From Candidatus Puniceispirillum sp. (GTDB taxonomy: Bacteria > Electryoneota > RPQS01 > DYHQ01), in the NCBI GenBank assembly GCA_020724065.1, contig DYHQ01000007.1:1-37177 (forward strand): 37,177 nt of DNA. The letters are read 5' to 3'. The notes under the pieces are model-generated. The model ran no database searches. It saw nothing but the letters and a program-made list of their open reading frames with translations, and was not told the origin of the DNA. Positions 20,904 to 29,801 of the stretch are shown piece by piece (within the stretch, counting starts at the first letter, position 1; each line of letters opens with the position of its first letter). Position numbers and translations under genes: made by a program.

Positions 20904-21371
20904 CTAAGAGGCTGCCGCGGAAATTTCCTGTGCTGTCCCCGCGGGATGTTCGGCATCAAAATTCAGCTCCCGAAGCTCAAGCGGCCCGAGCGTGCGAATC
21001 TCTTCCGTGAATCCCGTCACGACACTCTGGAACCGAGCTCCTTCGGACGCGGAAACCCATTCCAAACGCAGTCGCCGCGGATCAATTCCCATGTCCGCAA
21101 GCAGTTTTTTCGTCAGCGGAATTCGGCGCATGCATTTGTAGTTGCCTTCGACATAATGGCAATCCCCAGGATGGCAGCCGCAGATGAGCACCCCGTCGGC
21201 GCCCGAACGCAAGGCGTTCAGGATGAAGCCGGGATCCACGCGACCGCTGCACATGACACGCACGCTCCGCATATTCGCGGGATACTTCATTCGGGCCGTT
21301 CCCGCCAGGTCGGCGCCGGTGTAGCTGCACCAGTTGCAGAGAATCCCCAGGATTTTCGGTTCAAAGCTCAT
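20904..21371 (-). CDS. mvhD: MvhD-like hydrogenase/Hdr iron-sulfur adaptor subunit
   Basis: ILGILCNWCSYTGADLAG, MCSGRVDPGFILNALRSGADGVLICGCHPGDCHYVEGNYK. Confidence 0.93.
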   Translation of the reverse strand: MSFEPKILGILCNWCSYTGADLAGTARMKYPANMRSVRVMCSGRVDPGFILNALRSGADGVLICGCHPGDCHYVEGNYKCMRRIPLTKKLLADMGIDPRRLRLEWVSASEGARFQSVVTGFTEEIRTLGPLELRELNFDAEHPAGTAQEISAAAS

Positions 21372-23116
21372 ACAAGGATTCCTTCGATTTGCGCATAGAT
21401 TTGTTCATCGGTGAAGTGCCGCGCGGCGATGGCACCAGTCGGACATGCCGCCACACAAGTGCCGCACGCCTTGCACATGGCGGAATTCACATTACTTACT
21501 TTCTTCGTCTCGTCAAAGCTGATAGCGTTATAGGGACACAATCCGTTGCAAATGCGGCAACCACTGCAGAATTCTTCGGCAATCTCAGCGTAGGCGGCGT
21601 CCATGAGAATCTGGCCCTGAGCGAGCATCTTCATGGCCTGGGCTGCAGCGGCACTGCCTTGTGCAACGGTGTCCGGAATATCTTTGGGGCCTTGACAGAC
21701 GCCCGCCAGATAGATCCCTTCGGTCGTGGTGGAGACAGGCCCGAGCTTGGGATGGGATTCGATAAACCATCCGTCGGCACCGGCGGAGATATTCAATTTT
21801 CGAGCCAGGTCCGTAGCGTCACTACGAGCCTCCAAGGCCGAGCAAAGAACAACCATGTCCACGGGGATTTCTCGGAATTTTCCAATGAGCGTGTCTTCAC
21901 AACGCACCAGGAGCGCGCCGTCACCCGCACCGGACCGATTCGGGACAATTTCCGTTCCCTTACCGCGAATTACATTGACTCCTTCGTCGAGAATTCGCTG
22001 GTAGAACTCTTCGTAGCCTTTGCCAAAGGCTCGCATATCAACATAGAGTTGATACACCTCGGCATTGCTCTTTTCCTTGACAAGGTGGGCAAACTTCAGG
22101 GCATACATGCAGCAGACGCGGCTGCAGTACTTGTGGTAATTCTCGTCGCGGCTCCCAATGCAATGCAGGATGGCTACCGACCGAGGTTCCTCACCGTTTT
22201 CCATCACAATTTTCCCACCTGTGGGGCTGCCCGCATTATTCATCTGCTCAAATTCCGCACCCGTAAGGATATTGGGATATCTTCCATATCCAAGTTGCTT
22301 CATCGGAGTTGGATCGAAATCGTCGAATCCCGTCGCCACAATGACCGCCCCAATCTCGAATTCCTCAATCTCATCTTTGTCGTCGTAGTGGATGCAATCC
22401 TTTGGACAAACCTTGGAGCACAGCATGCATTCGCCTGTCTTGAAGTGAATGCAATGCTCCGCATGAATCCGAGGGACATTCGGAATCGCCTGGCGGAAGG
22501 GAATCGTGATAGCGGCATTCGGGCCAAGGCTGAGTTTCGAGTGAATGATGCGTTCCTCGGCATCCGTCATTCGGATGTGGCCTGTCGGACAGACCTGAGC
22601 GCAGGCTCCGCAGAGAATACAGGTCTCGGGCGTCCGTTCGTACGGAGTAGAGACCTCTCGTTTTGAGCCTCGGTCGGCAAATCCGATAGCGTACGCCCCA
22701 ACCACATCTTGGCACATTTGGACACATAGGCCGCAGAGAATGCAGGATTCCTTGGGGTTTTCTATCGGGAATCGGGTCGTTTCAAGCCCCATCTCGGCGG
22801 CCATCTCCTGGATGATTTTCGCCGCGGGTGCCCGGGCCATCAGGAGCTCAAGGTTCATTCTCCGAAGCTTCAGCACTCTCTCGGAATTCGTCCGAACCTT
22901 CACCGACTCCCTCAGAGGATAATTGCAGGCTGTAACCAGTCGCGTGCGTTTTCTCCGGATCACTTCGACGACACAAATTCTGCAGACGGCATACGGTTCG
23001 ATGAGCTCGTTATAGCAGAGAGTGGGAATCTTTATGTCCAACGCATTCGCAGCATTCAAAATCGTCGTTTCCTCTTCGACTTCAATCTGTTTGCCGTCAA
23101 TCTCAATGGAAATCAT
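21368..23116 (-). CDS. Fusion: NuoG/HydA-type [2Fe-2S] + 2x[4Fe-4S] N-terminus fused to the C-terminal half of HdrA
   Basis: N-term: CYNELIEPYAVCRICVVEV...CNYPL and CILCGLCVQMCQ / CILCGACAQVCP. C-term matches HdrA from HCIHFKTGECMLCSKVCPKDCIHY through IGAVIVATGFDDFDP, GSRDENYHKYCSRVCCMYA, GKGYEEFYQR, GPKDIPDTVAQGSAAA, CSGCRICNGLCP, CKACGTCVAACPTGAI. No HdrA FAD GxGxxG segment. Confidence 0.88.
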   Translation of the reverse strand: MISIEIDGKQIEVEEETTILNAANALDIKIPTLCYNELIEPYAVCRICVVEVIRRKRTRLVTACNYPLRESVKVRTNSERVLKLRRMNLELLMARAPAAKIIQEMAAEMGLETTRFPIENPKESCILCGLCVQMCQDVVGAYAIGFADRGSKREVSTPYERTPETCILCGACAQVCPTGHIRMTDAEERIIHSKLSLGPNAAITIPFRQAIPNVPRIHAEHCIHFKTGECMLCSKVCPKDCIHYDDKDEIEEFEIGAVIVATGFDDFDPTPMKQLGYGRYPNILTGAEFEQMNNAGSPTGGKIVMENGEEPRSVAILHCIGSRDENYHKYCSRVCCMYALKFAHLVKEKSNAEVYQLYVDMRAFGKGYEEFYQRILDEGVNVIRGKGTEIVPNRSGAGDGALLVRCEDTLIGKFREIPVDMVVLCSALEARSDATDLARKLNISAGADGWFIESHPKLGPVSTTTEGIYLAGVCQGPKDIPDTVAQGSAAAAQAMKMLAQGQILMDAAYAEIAEEFCSGCRICNGLCPYNAISFDETKKVSNVNSAMCKACGTCVAACPTGAIAARHFTDEQIYAQIEGILV

Positions 23117-23125
23117 CTGTCCTCC

Positions 23126-24955
23126 TTAGGAGATCTGGATGGCGTCAAACTTGCAGACATCATAACAAACCCCGCATTTCTTGCAGGCATCTTGAATGAC
23201 GGAGTGAGCCTTGTTCTTCTCACCGACAATCGCTTTCTCAGGACACTGTGCCCGGCAGACTCCACATCCGTGGCCTTTCGTGACGCACAGGTTAGGATCG
23301 ATGGTATAGACATTCAATTGCCGGCAGACACGGGCGGGGCACTTTTTGTCTCTGATGTGGACCTCGTACTCCTCACGGAAGTAGCGCAAAGTTGTCAGAA
23401 CCGGATTGGGGGCTGATCCGCCCAAGGCGCACAGGGAGCTGTCTATGACATAATGTGACAGGTCCTCTAAAAGCACCAGATCTTCTTCGGTGCCTTTCCC
23501 GTCCGTTATTCTCTGGAGAATTTGCAGCATCCTCAGCGTGCCCTCGCGGCAAGGGGCGCATTTGCCACACGATTCATCTTGGGTGAAGGTCAGGAAATAT
23601 TTGGCCATGTCCACCATGCAGTTATCTTCGTCCATGATGACCATACCCCCCGAGCCCATCATGGAGCCGGCCTCGGTCAACTGCTCATAATCTACCTGCA
23701 AATCCAGAAGCTCTGCCGCAAGAAAACCACCCGAGGGACCTCCAGTCTGCACCGCTTTGAACTTCTTCCCCTTGGGAACACCGCCTCCAACATCGAAAAT
23801 GATCTCGCGCAGGGTGATTCCCATGGGGACTTCCACGAGCCCGGTGTTGTTGATCTTTCCGGCCACGGAGAACACTTTGGTACCCTTGCTCCCTCCCCAC
23901 GGATTCTCGCTGACATCTCCGGTTCCGATGGATGTAAACCAGTCTACTCCTCTCATGATGATGGCTGGGATGGTGGCCCAGGTTTCCACATTATTCAGAC
24001 AGGTGGGTTTATTCCATAGGCCGTGCTCCACAGTGTGGATATACTTCGCTCGCGGTTCTCCAACTCGTCCTTCGACCGAAGCCATCAGGGCGGTGGACTC
24101 GCCGCAAACGAAGGCACCGGCACCACGGCGAATGTCCACATCAAACTTGAAACCCGTGCCGAAGATGTCGTCGCCAAGCAGGCCGTATTCCCTTGCTTGA
24201 TTGATGGCGATAACCAATCTCTCGCGAGCCAGCGGGTATTCCTGCCGGACATAGATGTAACCCTCACTGGACCCGACAGCAAAAGCGCCGATGACCATCC
24301 CTTCAAGAACGGAATGAGGGTCCCCCTCAATGATACTCCTGTCCATGAATGCCCCAGGGTCGCCTTCGTCCGCGTTGCAGATCACATATCTGGGTTCGCC
24401 CTTGGCTTTCCGGCAGGATTCCCACTTGACTCCCGTGGGGAAGCCACCTCCGCCGCGACCGCGAAGCCCCGAGGCTTCTATCATCTGAATGACCTCGTCG
24501 GGGGTCATGGTGGTCAGGACCTTGGCCGACGCGCGGTACCCATCACGGGCGATATAGTCGTCAATGTTTTCGGGGTCAATCATTCCCCGATTCCGGAGGG
24601 CGACCAACATCTGGCCTTTGAAGAAGGCGATGTCGTTCATCTTCGGAATGTGGATTTTCTCTTCGGGAGGAACATACATCAGCCTGGGGACTGGCCGGCC
24701 CTTGAGGAGGTGCTCTTCGACCAGGTAGGGAATATCCTTGATTTTCAGGAGTTGGTAGAAGATTCCGTCGGGTTGGACGACGGCGATCGGACCGGCACCG
24801 CAGAAGCCATTGCATCCGGTGGTGACCACCTGGACTTCGTCGGCCAGGCCTCGTTTTTGGATCTCTTCCTCGAAGGCTTTTTTGATTTCCAAGGAGTGGT
24901 TTGAGACACAGCCCGTCCCGGCGCAAACCATCACATTAGCCCGATAAGGCTTCAA
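23126..24955 (-). CDS. NuoF/HydB-like NAD(H)-binding flavoprotein subunit with N-terminal [2Fe-2S] and C-terminal 2x[4Fe-4S] domains
   Basis: CAGTGCVSNHS...TTGCNGFCGAGP; GLRGRGGGGFPTGVKWE; CNADEGDPGAFMDR; ESCGKCAPCREGT; C-terminal CKKCGVCYDVCKFDAI. Confidence 0.93.
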   Translation of the reverse strand: MKPYRANVMVCAGTGCVSNHSLEIKKAFEEEIQKRGLADEVQVVTTGCNGFCGAGPIAVVQPDGIFYQLLKIKDIPYLVEEHLLKGRPVPRLMYVPPEEKIHIPKMNDIAFFKGQMLVALRNRGMIDPENIDDYIARDGYRASAKVLTTMTPDEVIQMIEASGLRGRGGGGFPTGVKWESCRKAKGEPRYVICNADEGDPGAFMDRSIIEGDPHSVLEGMVIGAFAVGSSEGYIYVRQEYPLARERLVIAINQAREYGLLGDDIFGTGFKFDVDIRRGAGAFVCGESTALMASVEGRVGEPRAKYIHTVEHGLWNKPTCLNNVETWATIPAIIMRGVDWFTSIGTGDVSENPWGGSKGTKVFSVAGKINNTGLVEVPMGITLREIIFDVGGGVPKGKKFKAVQTGGPSGGFLAAELLDLQVDYEQLTEAGSMMGSGGMVIMDEDNCMVDMAKYFLTFTQDESCGKCAPCREGTLRMLQILQRITDGKGTEEDLVLLEDLSHYVIDSSLCALGGSAPNPVLTTLRYFREEYEVHIRDKKCPARVCRQLNVYTIDPNLCVTKGHGCGVCRAQCPEKAIVGEKNKAHSVIQDACKKCGVCYDVCKFDAIQIS

Positions 24956-24979
24956 TGCACACCTCGCTTTCTGGGTACC

Positions 24980-25363
24980 TTATTGAGTGCGTTCACTCCC
25001 GACGGCCAGCGCATACTCTTGAACGGGGCGGCCGCCCAGGACATGCTCAAGGAATATCCGGCGGATCTTGTCCTCCGTGAGGTCAACATATTTCACCGGT
25101 GCCTCCTGTAGCAACTCGACGGTGGCCATGGGCTCGCGACTGCACAGTCCGGCGCACCCGGAAGTGGTGAGGATGACATCCTTCACATCTTGTTCTTCAA
25201 CGAGCCGCAGCAGGGTATCGATGATTTTTCGGGATCCGGCGGCGATACCGCAGGTTCCCATGTGAACGGTGACTTTGGCGCGGCCGGCTCCTTCACGAAG
25301 GAGCGTCGTCCGCCTCACCCGTTCACTGATCTTCTCCAGATCTTCTATGCTCAGCTTTGGCAT
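24980..25363 (-). CDS. (2Fe-2S) ferredoxin domain protein of HydABC-type loci
   Basis: VHMGTCGIAAGSRKIIDTLLRLVEEQDVKDVILTTSGCAGLCSREPMATVEL. Confidence 0.85.
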   Translation of the reverse strand: MPKLSIEDLEKISERVRRTTLLREGAGRAKVTVHMGTCGIAAGSRKIIDTLLRLVEEQDVKDVILTTSGCAGLCSREPMATVELLQEAPVKYVDLTEDKIRRIFLEHVLGGRPVQEYALAVGSERTQ

Positions 25364-25372
25364 TTCCCCTCC

Positions 25373-25843
25373 TTAGTCCGAGTATTTGTCCAGAACTTTG
25401 GGTGCATTCACGGGGGTCACAAACCCGTGAAGTTCTCCGTCCACGATGACAATCGGGGCCAGACCACAGGTTCCAACGCAACCGGAGATTTCCAGGGTAT
25501 ATTTCAAATCCTCGGTGGTTCCTCCGCACTTCACCTTCAGGTGTCTTTCCAGGGCTTCCACGATCCGGGGGGCACCCAACGCGTGGCACGGGGTTCCCAT
25601 GCAGACACAGATTTGGTGTTTTCCGCGGGGCGTCAGACTGAAAGCATTGTAGAACGTAGCGAGACCATAGAGGGTACTGTGGGGCACGCCGACCTCATGG
25701 GAAATCTGGTCCAGGGCCGGGAGCGGCAAGTAGTTAAATTCCGATTGCACATCGTGCAGCATTTCGATGATGAGATCCCTCCTCTTGTTCCATTTTTGGA
25801 TGATTTCCTGAACTCTGGCCGCCTGGGCTACTTGGTTTTCCAT
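25373..25843 (-). CDS. NuoE/HydC-like [2Fe-2S] thioredoxin-like subunit
   Basis: HDVQSEFNYLPLPALDQISHEVGVPHSTLYGLATFYNAFSL, CMGTPCHALG...ISGCVGTCGLAP. Confidence 0.93.
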   Translation of the reverse strand: MENQVAQAARVQEIIQKWNKRRDLIIEMLHDVQSEFNYLPLPALDQISHEVGVPHSTLYGLATFYNAFSLTPRGKHQICVCMGTPCHALGAPRIVEALERHLKVKCGGTTEDLKYTLEISGCVGTCGLAPIVIVDGELHGFVTPVNAPKVLDKYSD

Positions 25844-25911
25844 TCTGGTCTCTCCGAATTTGGATACATCCCGTTACATGAAGGAACCAACGGGTGATTG
25901 AAATCATCCGT

Positions 25912-26439
25912 TCACCGCAACTCTGGCCAGTTTTTCCTGACCAGATTTACCACTTCGAGTGCGTTCATCGCCGTCAGGTCGCCTTTCGTTTTCAGCTTGT
26001 CCGTATCGAACCGAGATTTGTGTCCGTCTTTCCGGTGTAGATACACAAATCGAATCTCCGGGTGACCTATAATCAAGGTGATCACTGTCTTTGCCATGTC
26101 GCCCAAAGGCTTTCGGTCAATGTGGCTATATTGAAAGGTTGCCCTTAGTTTCGTTCCCTGTCCAGCCTTCGATTGAACTTCGAGATCTCCGTTTGCCTGC
26201 CGGGCCGCTTCTCGAAAGAGAGACAATCCCAATCCTACCTTTCGGACCGTCTTCGTAGTAAAAAACGGATCGAGAGCCTTCTTCACCGTCCCTTCGTCCA
26301 TACCTTTTCCATCGTCGGCAATTTCAATGCTAAGCAAGTCCTTCCTCAAATCCTCGCAGATCTCAATCTGAATTTTCCTGGCTCCGGCGTCTATGGAATT
26401 CTCGACGATGTCCAGTATATGCAAGGAAAGGTCTTCCAT
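25912..26439 (-). CDS. HATPase_c ATP-binding protein (orphan kinase/anti-sigma-like)
   Basis: HILDIVENSIDAGA (N box), IADDGKGMD (G1), KVGLGLSLFREAARQANGDLEVQSKAGQGTKLRATF (G2); no DHp or receiver domain. Confidence 0.85.
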   Translation of the reverse strand: MEDLSLHILDIVENSIDAGARKIQIEICEDLRKDLLSIEIADDGKGMDEGTVKKALDPFFTTKTVRKVGLGLSLFREAARQANGDLEVQSKAGQGTKLRATFQYSHIDRKPLGDMAKTVITLIIGHPEIRFVYLHRKDGHKSRFDTDKLKTKGDLTAMNALEVVNLVRKNWPELR

Positions 26440-26451
26440 GGGCCCCGTGCC

Positions 26452-27195
26452 TCACCGGCCACGGGCAATCCTCCGGTTCCCCTCATTCCTCAATGCCAAC
26501 TTGAGTTCCTCAAATGACCCCTCTTCCAGTACAAGGGCGGTCGCTCCTGAGCCGATATCTTCCAAATAGTGGGCATCCGAGGAGCATAGGAAAGGGTACT
26601 TTTTGTATTCGCTGAATCTCACTCGAGCTTCTTCCAGTTTCATGCGAGGAGAAATTTCCAGAGCGTCGAATTTCAATTCGGGCGGAATGAATCCCAATTG
26701 TCCGATAATCCCGAATCCTTCCCGGTCAATGTGAGCGGCGATGGCCAATCCGTTCAAAGAATGAATGGAGTCAACGACCTTTTCCACGGAGAGATTGGTG
26801 GCGCCGATCAGAAGCCTTCGATTGAAGTATAGTACTTCTCCTTCTGCGTTCACGACCACCTGCATGCCAAAGACCTTGTCGTCGTTTTCTCCCTCCAGAT
26901 TGTTGTAGATCAAAGCCTGCAGTTCAAGGGCATTATCCACACGGTCGAATAGGGCACATACATGGACTTCTTCTTTCGATGTCACCTCGATTCCCGGAAG
27001 GACGATCAGGCTTTCTCCCTCGGATGCTTTGATGACGGCTCCGGAATTCTCCGAAGAATTATGATCGCATATGGCAATAAGATCAATTCCTCTCTTCACG
27101 GCCTCTCTCACAATCGCCGCTGGCGACATTTCCAAATCTCCACAGGGAGACAGGCAACTATGGATGTGCAGGTCGGCTCGAAATTCCCTTAGCAT
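26452..27195 (-). CDS. PHP-domain phosphoesterase-like protein
   Basis: RADLHIHSCLSPCGDLEMSP, AICDHNSSEN, SSDAHYLEDIG. Confidence 0.9.
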   Translation of the reverse strand: MLREFRADLHIHSCLSPCGDLEMSPAAIVREAVKRGIDLIAICDHNSSENSGAVIKASEGESLIVLPGIEVTSKEEVHVCALFDRVDNALELQALIYNNLEGENDDKVFGMQVVVNAEGEVLYFNRRLLIGATNLSVEKVVDSIHSLNGLAIAAHIDREGFGIIGQLGFIPPELKFDALEISPRMKLEEARVRFSEYKKYPFLCSSDAHYLEDIGSGATALVLEEGSFEELKLALRNEGNRRIARGR

Positions 27196-27527
27196 TCCCC
27201 AAGCAGCCCATACAACTTCCCTGCCAATTGAAAGGTCGCCAATCGAGTGGTCATCAGAGGAATCTTCTCTTCCTCTGCCCTCTCGATGGTCTCCTTCTCG
27301 GCTTCGCGCCCATTGACGAGGATAATGCCTGCCAAATCCTTGAGAGTGGCAACGGCCACGATATTAGGATGGACTTGAAGAGTCACCCAGAGCTGGCCCT
27401 CTTTTGAGTTTGCCATCACATCACTCAATAAGTCGCTGACATAGGCACCGGTTATCTCATGTGTGAGATCACCGCTTGCGCTTTTGACTTCAAGACCCAA
27501 GTTTTCAATGATGGTCGCCAGAGTCAT
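27189..27527 (-). CDS. DRTGG-domain protein (copy 2)
   Basis: Small alpha/beta protein MTLATIIENLGLEV...ITGAYVSDLLSDVM...IPLMTTRLATFQLAGKLYGLL, paralogous to 28472-28819. Confidence 0.8.
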   Translation of the reverse strand: MTLATIIENLGLEVKSASGDLTHEITGAYVSDLLSDVMANSKEGQLWVTLQVHPNIVAVATLKDLAGIILVNGREAEKETIERAEEEKIPLMTTRLATFQLAGKLYGLLGEC

Positions 27528-28482
27528 GTTTCACAGCTCCATTTAGTTGAACGGCAATCTCAAGGCGGGTTCCCTTGCCCACGGTTGATTCCAGATGCAT
27601 CGTGTCCGCACATTTTCGTATGTTCGTCAAACCCATTCCTGCGCCAAAGCCCAAATCCCTGACCCAATCGGGTGCTGTCGAAAACCCAGGCTCCATTGCT
27701 TTTTTAATGTCAGGGATGCCGGGGCCGCTATCCACGGCCTCCACTCGGATTTCCCGGGGGGTTACTTGAGCAGTAATCTCACCTCCGTCGGTAAAAACCA
27801 CGATATTCATCTCCGCCTCATAGGTGGCAATCGCGATGCGTCGGATAATCTTTGGAGGGATTCCCATCCTTCTTAAGGTTTTCTTTAGCCCACTGGAGGT
27901 TCTGCCTGCCCGGCTGAAATCCTTGCCTGTCACCTTGTACTGGAAAATGAGAGTGGTTTTGTCAGCGATGATGTCCTCGAAGAAATAGCTGGCCCGATAG
28001 CGATGTATCTCCTCTTCATGGTAGTCTATTTCTATTCTCTTCAGCAGACCACGAATGATATCCCCCTTCGTGATTACCCCCACCAATGCCCCATTTTCCC
28101 GACTAATCACCGGAAAACGGCCATACCCCCGCCGGTCAAATTCTTGCACCGCTCGGACCAAGGGCTCATCATCATACAGAGTTATCACATCGCGGCTCAT
28201 CCTGTCTCTCACGAGGTTGTTCATCTTGCCTTCAGAAAGGCATTTGACAAAATCTTCAATGCTGACGAGGCCCACCAGTGTTGTTCCTTCGACTACAGGA
28301 ACACCGGAAATCCGCTTATCGTGCAATAGTACCCGGAGCTCACTCATCAGGTTATGGGGGCTGACCGTAATGACATCTGTGACCATAACCTGGTTCACCT
28401 TTATCTCGTAGACTAACTCCTGAACTTTGGTGATGGCCTTTTCCGCATCCATGGAGGAACCTGTTCTGTCTTCATTCGTCAT
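27505..28482 (-). CDS. CBS-domain pair fused to HATPase_c (RsbW/RsbT-like) kinase domain
   Basis: CBS repeats VMVTDVITVSPHNLMSELRVLLHDKRISGVPVVE and MSRDVITLYDDEPLVRAVQEF...GRFPVI; ATPase: AIATYEAEMNIVVF, DSGPGIPDI, FGAGMGLTNIRKCADTMHLESTVGKGTRLEI. Confidence 0.88.
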   Translation of the reverse strand: MTNEDRTGSSMDAEKAITKVQELVYEIKVNQVMVTDVITVSPHNLMSELRVLLHDKRISGVPVVEGTTLVGLVSIEDFVKCLSEGKMNNLVRDRMSRDVITLYDDEPLVRAVQEFDRRGYGRFPVISRENGALVGVITKGDIIRGLLKRIEIDYHEEEIHRYRASYFFEDIIADKTTLIFQYKVTGKDFSRAGRTSSGLKKTLRRMGIPPKIIRRIAIATYEAEMNIVVFTDGGEITAQVTPREIRVEAVDSGPGIPDIKKAMEPGFSTAPDWVRDLGFGAGMGLTNIRKCADTMHLESTVGKGTRLEIAVQLNGAVKHDSGDHH

Positions 28483-28819
28483 AACCTGAGAGCCCGTTCA
28501 TGTACAATTTCCCGCAGGCTTCAAACATTGGAAGGGAAGTCGTTAACAAAGTGATTCCACTTTCCCGGGCCAAAGTGATCAGTTCTTGGCTGGGTTGTTT
28601 TCCTCTCACGAAGCAAACAATTCTTATCTCGGCTATTTCCGCTGTGCGTACGACCTGGGGATTGTTCAGCCCTGTCAATAGTATCGCCCCAGGCTTAATA
28701 AAGGCCAGCACATCACTCATGAGATCGCAGCCACAACCCGTTCTGACTTTGGCGTCAAGATTGGTATTTCCGGCCACGACGCGACAATCAAGAGTTTTTA
28801 TGATTTCCCCAAGAGTCAT
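28472..28819 (-). CDS. DRTGG-domain protein (copy 1)
   Basis: MTLGEIIKTLDCRVVAG...GCGCDLMSDVLAFIKPGAILLTGLNNPQVVRTAEI...ITLLTTSLPMFEACGKLY. Confidence 0.8.
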   Translation of the reverse strand: MTLGEIIKTLDCRVVAGNTNLDAKVRTGCGCDLMSDVLAFIKPGAILLTGLNNPQVVRTAEIAEIRIVCFVRGKQPSQELITLARESGITLLTTSLPMFEACGKLYMNGLSGYDE

Positions 28820-28820
28820 T

Positions 28821-29801
28821 CTATTTCGTCACGCCTTCCTTGGGCTGTCGGCTTAATGCCGCTCCGGCTTGGGTGTCCGCGAGGGTCAGCAAGTCATGGT
28901 CGGGCTCAAGTAACGCCGAAATGCCCGTTTTCAGCCGCGTACCCTCTTTGAATATCTTGTCGCCGATAATGAGCTTGCACTCTTGCGGGACAGGAAGGCT
29001 GGGACAGGCATCATAGCATGAGCCGCAACTGTTGCATAGAGTGGTATCCACATACCGCGCCTTCTTTCGGACCTTGATCTTGAAGTTTCCAACATAGCCT
29101 TGGACTTCTTCGATTTCCGCATAGGTGAGCAATCGGATGTTCGCGTGTTTTCCCACGGAAACCATCTTCGGGGTCAAAATGCACGCGGCACAATCCAGCG
29201 TGGGGAAGGTTTTGTCAAATTTGGCCATGTGGCCCCCGATGGACTCCTCTTTCTCCACCAGAATCACGTCACAGCCGGCGTCGGCAATCTGCAATGCCGC
29301 TTCAATTCCCGCAATGCCTCCTCCCACTATCATGACGCGCTTCGTGATGTCAATGCGGCGCATCTCCAGGGATTTCTGGAATTTGACGCGAGCCAAAGCA
29401 CCGTTGATTAGCGCATAGGCTTTCCGCGTCGCGGCATCACGCTCCGTCGTCACCCAACTACATTGTTCGCGTATATTCACCATTTCAAACAGGTAGCGGT
29501 TCAGGCCGCCTCGTGCCACCGCCGCGCGAAAAGTGGGCTTGTGCATCAGGGGGCTGCATGCCGCCACGACCACTCGGTTCAAATTCTGTTCTTGAATATC
29601 CTTGATGATGAGTTCCTGACCGGGTTCAGAGCACATGAATTTGTAATCTCGTGACACCACAACATCCGGATGATTCGCCATCGCCTTGGCAATGTGAGCG
29701 ACATCCACCATCTTGGAGATATTCGTTCCACAATGGCAAATGTATAAGCCGATTCGGCAAGGGGGGACCTTGCCATTGCCGCCTTTTGAGTCTTCGCTCA
29801 T
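28821..29801 (-). CDS. N-terminal half of HdrA (FAD-binding portion), stand-alone
   Basis: GLYICHCGTNISKMVDV, MCSEPGQELI, VVVAACSPLMHKPTFR, MVNIREQCSWV, GGGIAGIEAALQIADAG, VEKEESIGGHMAKFDKTFPTLDCAACILTPKM, YVGNFKIKVRKKARYVDTTLCNSCGSCYDACP; ends before the rest of HdrA. Confidence 0.92.
   Translation of the reverse strand: MSEDSKGGNGKVPPCRIGLYICHCGTNISKMVDVAHIAKAMANHPDVVVSRDYKFMCSEPGQELIIKDIQEQNLNRVVVAACSPLMHKPTFRAAVARGGLNRYLFEMVNIREQCSWVTTERDAATRKAYALINGALARVKFQKSLEMRRIDITKRVMIVGGGIAGIEAALQIADAGCDVILVEKEESIGGHMAKFDKTFPTLDCAACILTPKMVSVGKHANIRLLTYAEIEEVQGYVGNFKIKVRKKARYVDTTLCNSCGSCYDACPSLPVPQECKLIIGDKIFKEGTRLKTGISALLEPDHDLLTLADTQAGAALSRQPKEGVTK

Noticed and set aside
18417-22666. Long plus-strand ORFs opposite mvhA, mvhG and the HdrA fusion (409, 360 and 425 aa)
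   Set aside because: Antisense shadows of clearly conserved minus-strand genes; translations show no recognisable domains.
21368-23116. [FeFe]-hydrogenase catalytic subunit HydA
   Set aside because: Has HydA/NuoG-like N-terminal clusters but no H-cluster motifs (TSCCPxW, MPCxxKxxE); the C-terminus is HdrA.
24023-24904. 293-aa plus-strand ORF
   Set aside because: Antisense to the NuoF/HydB-like gene.
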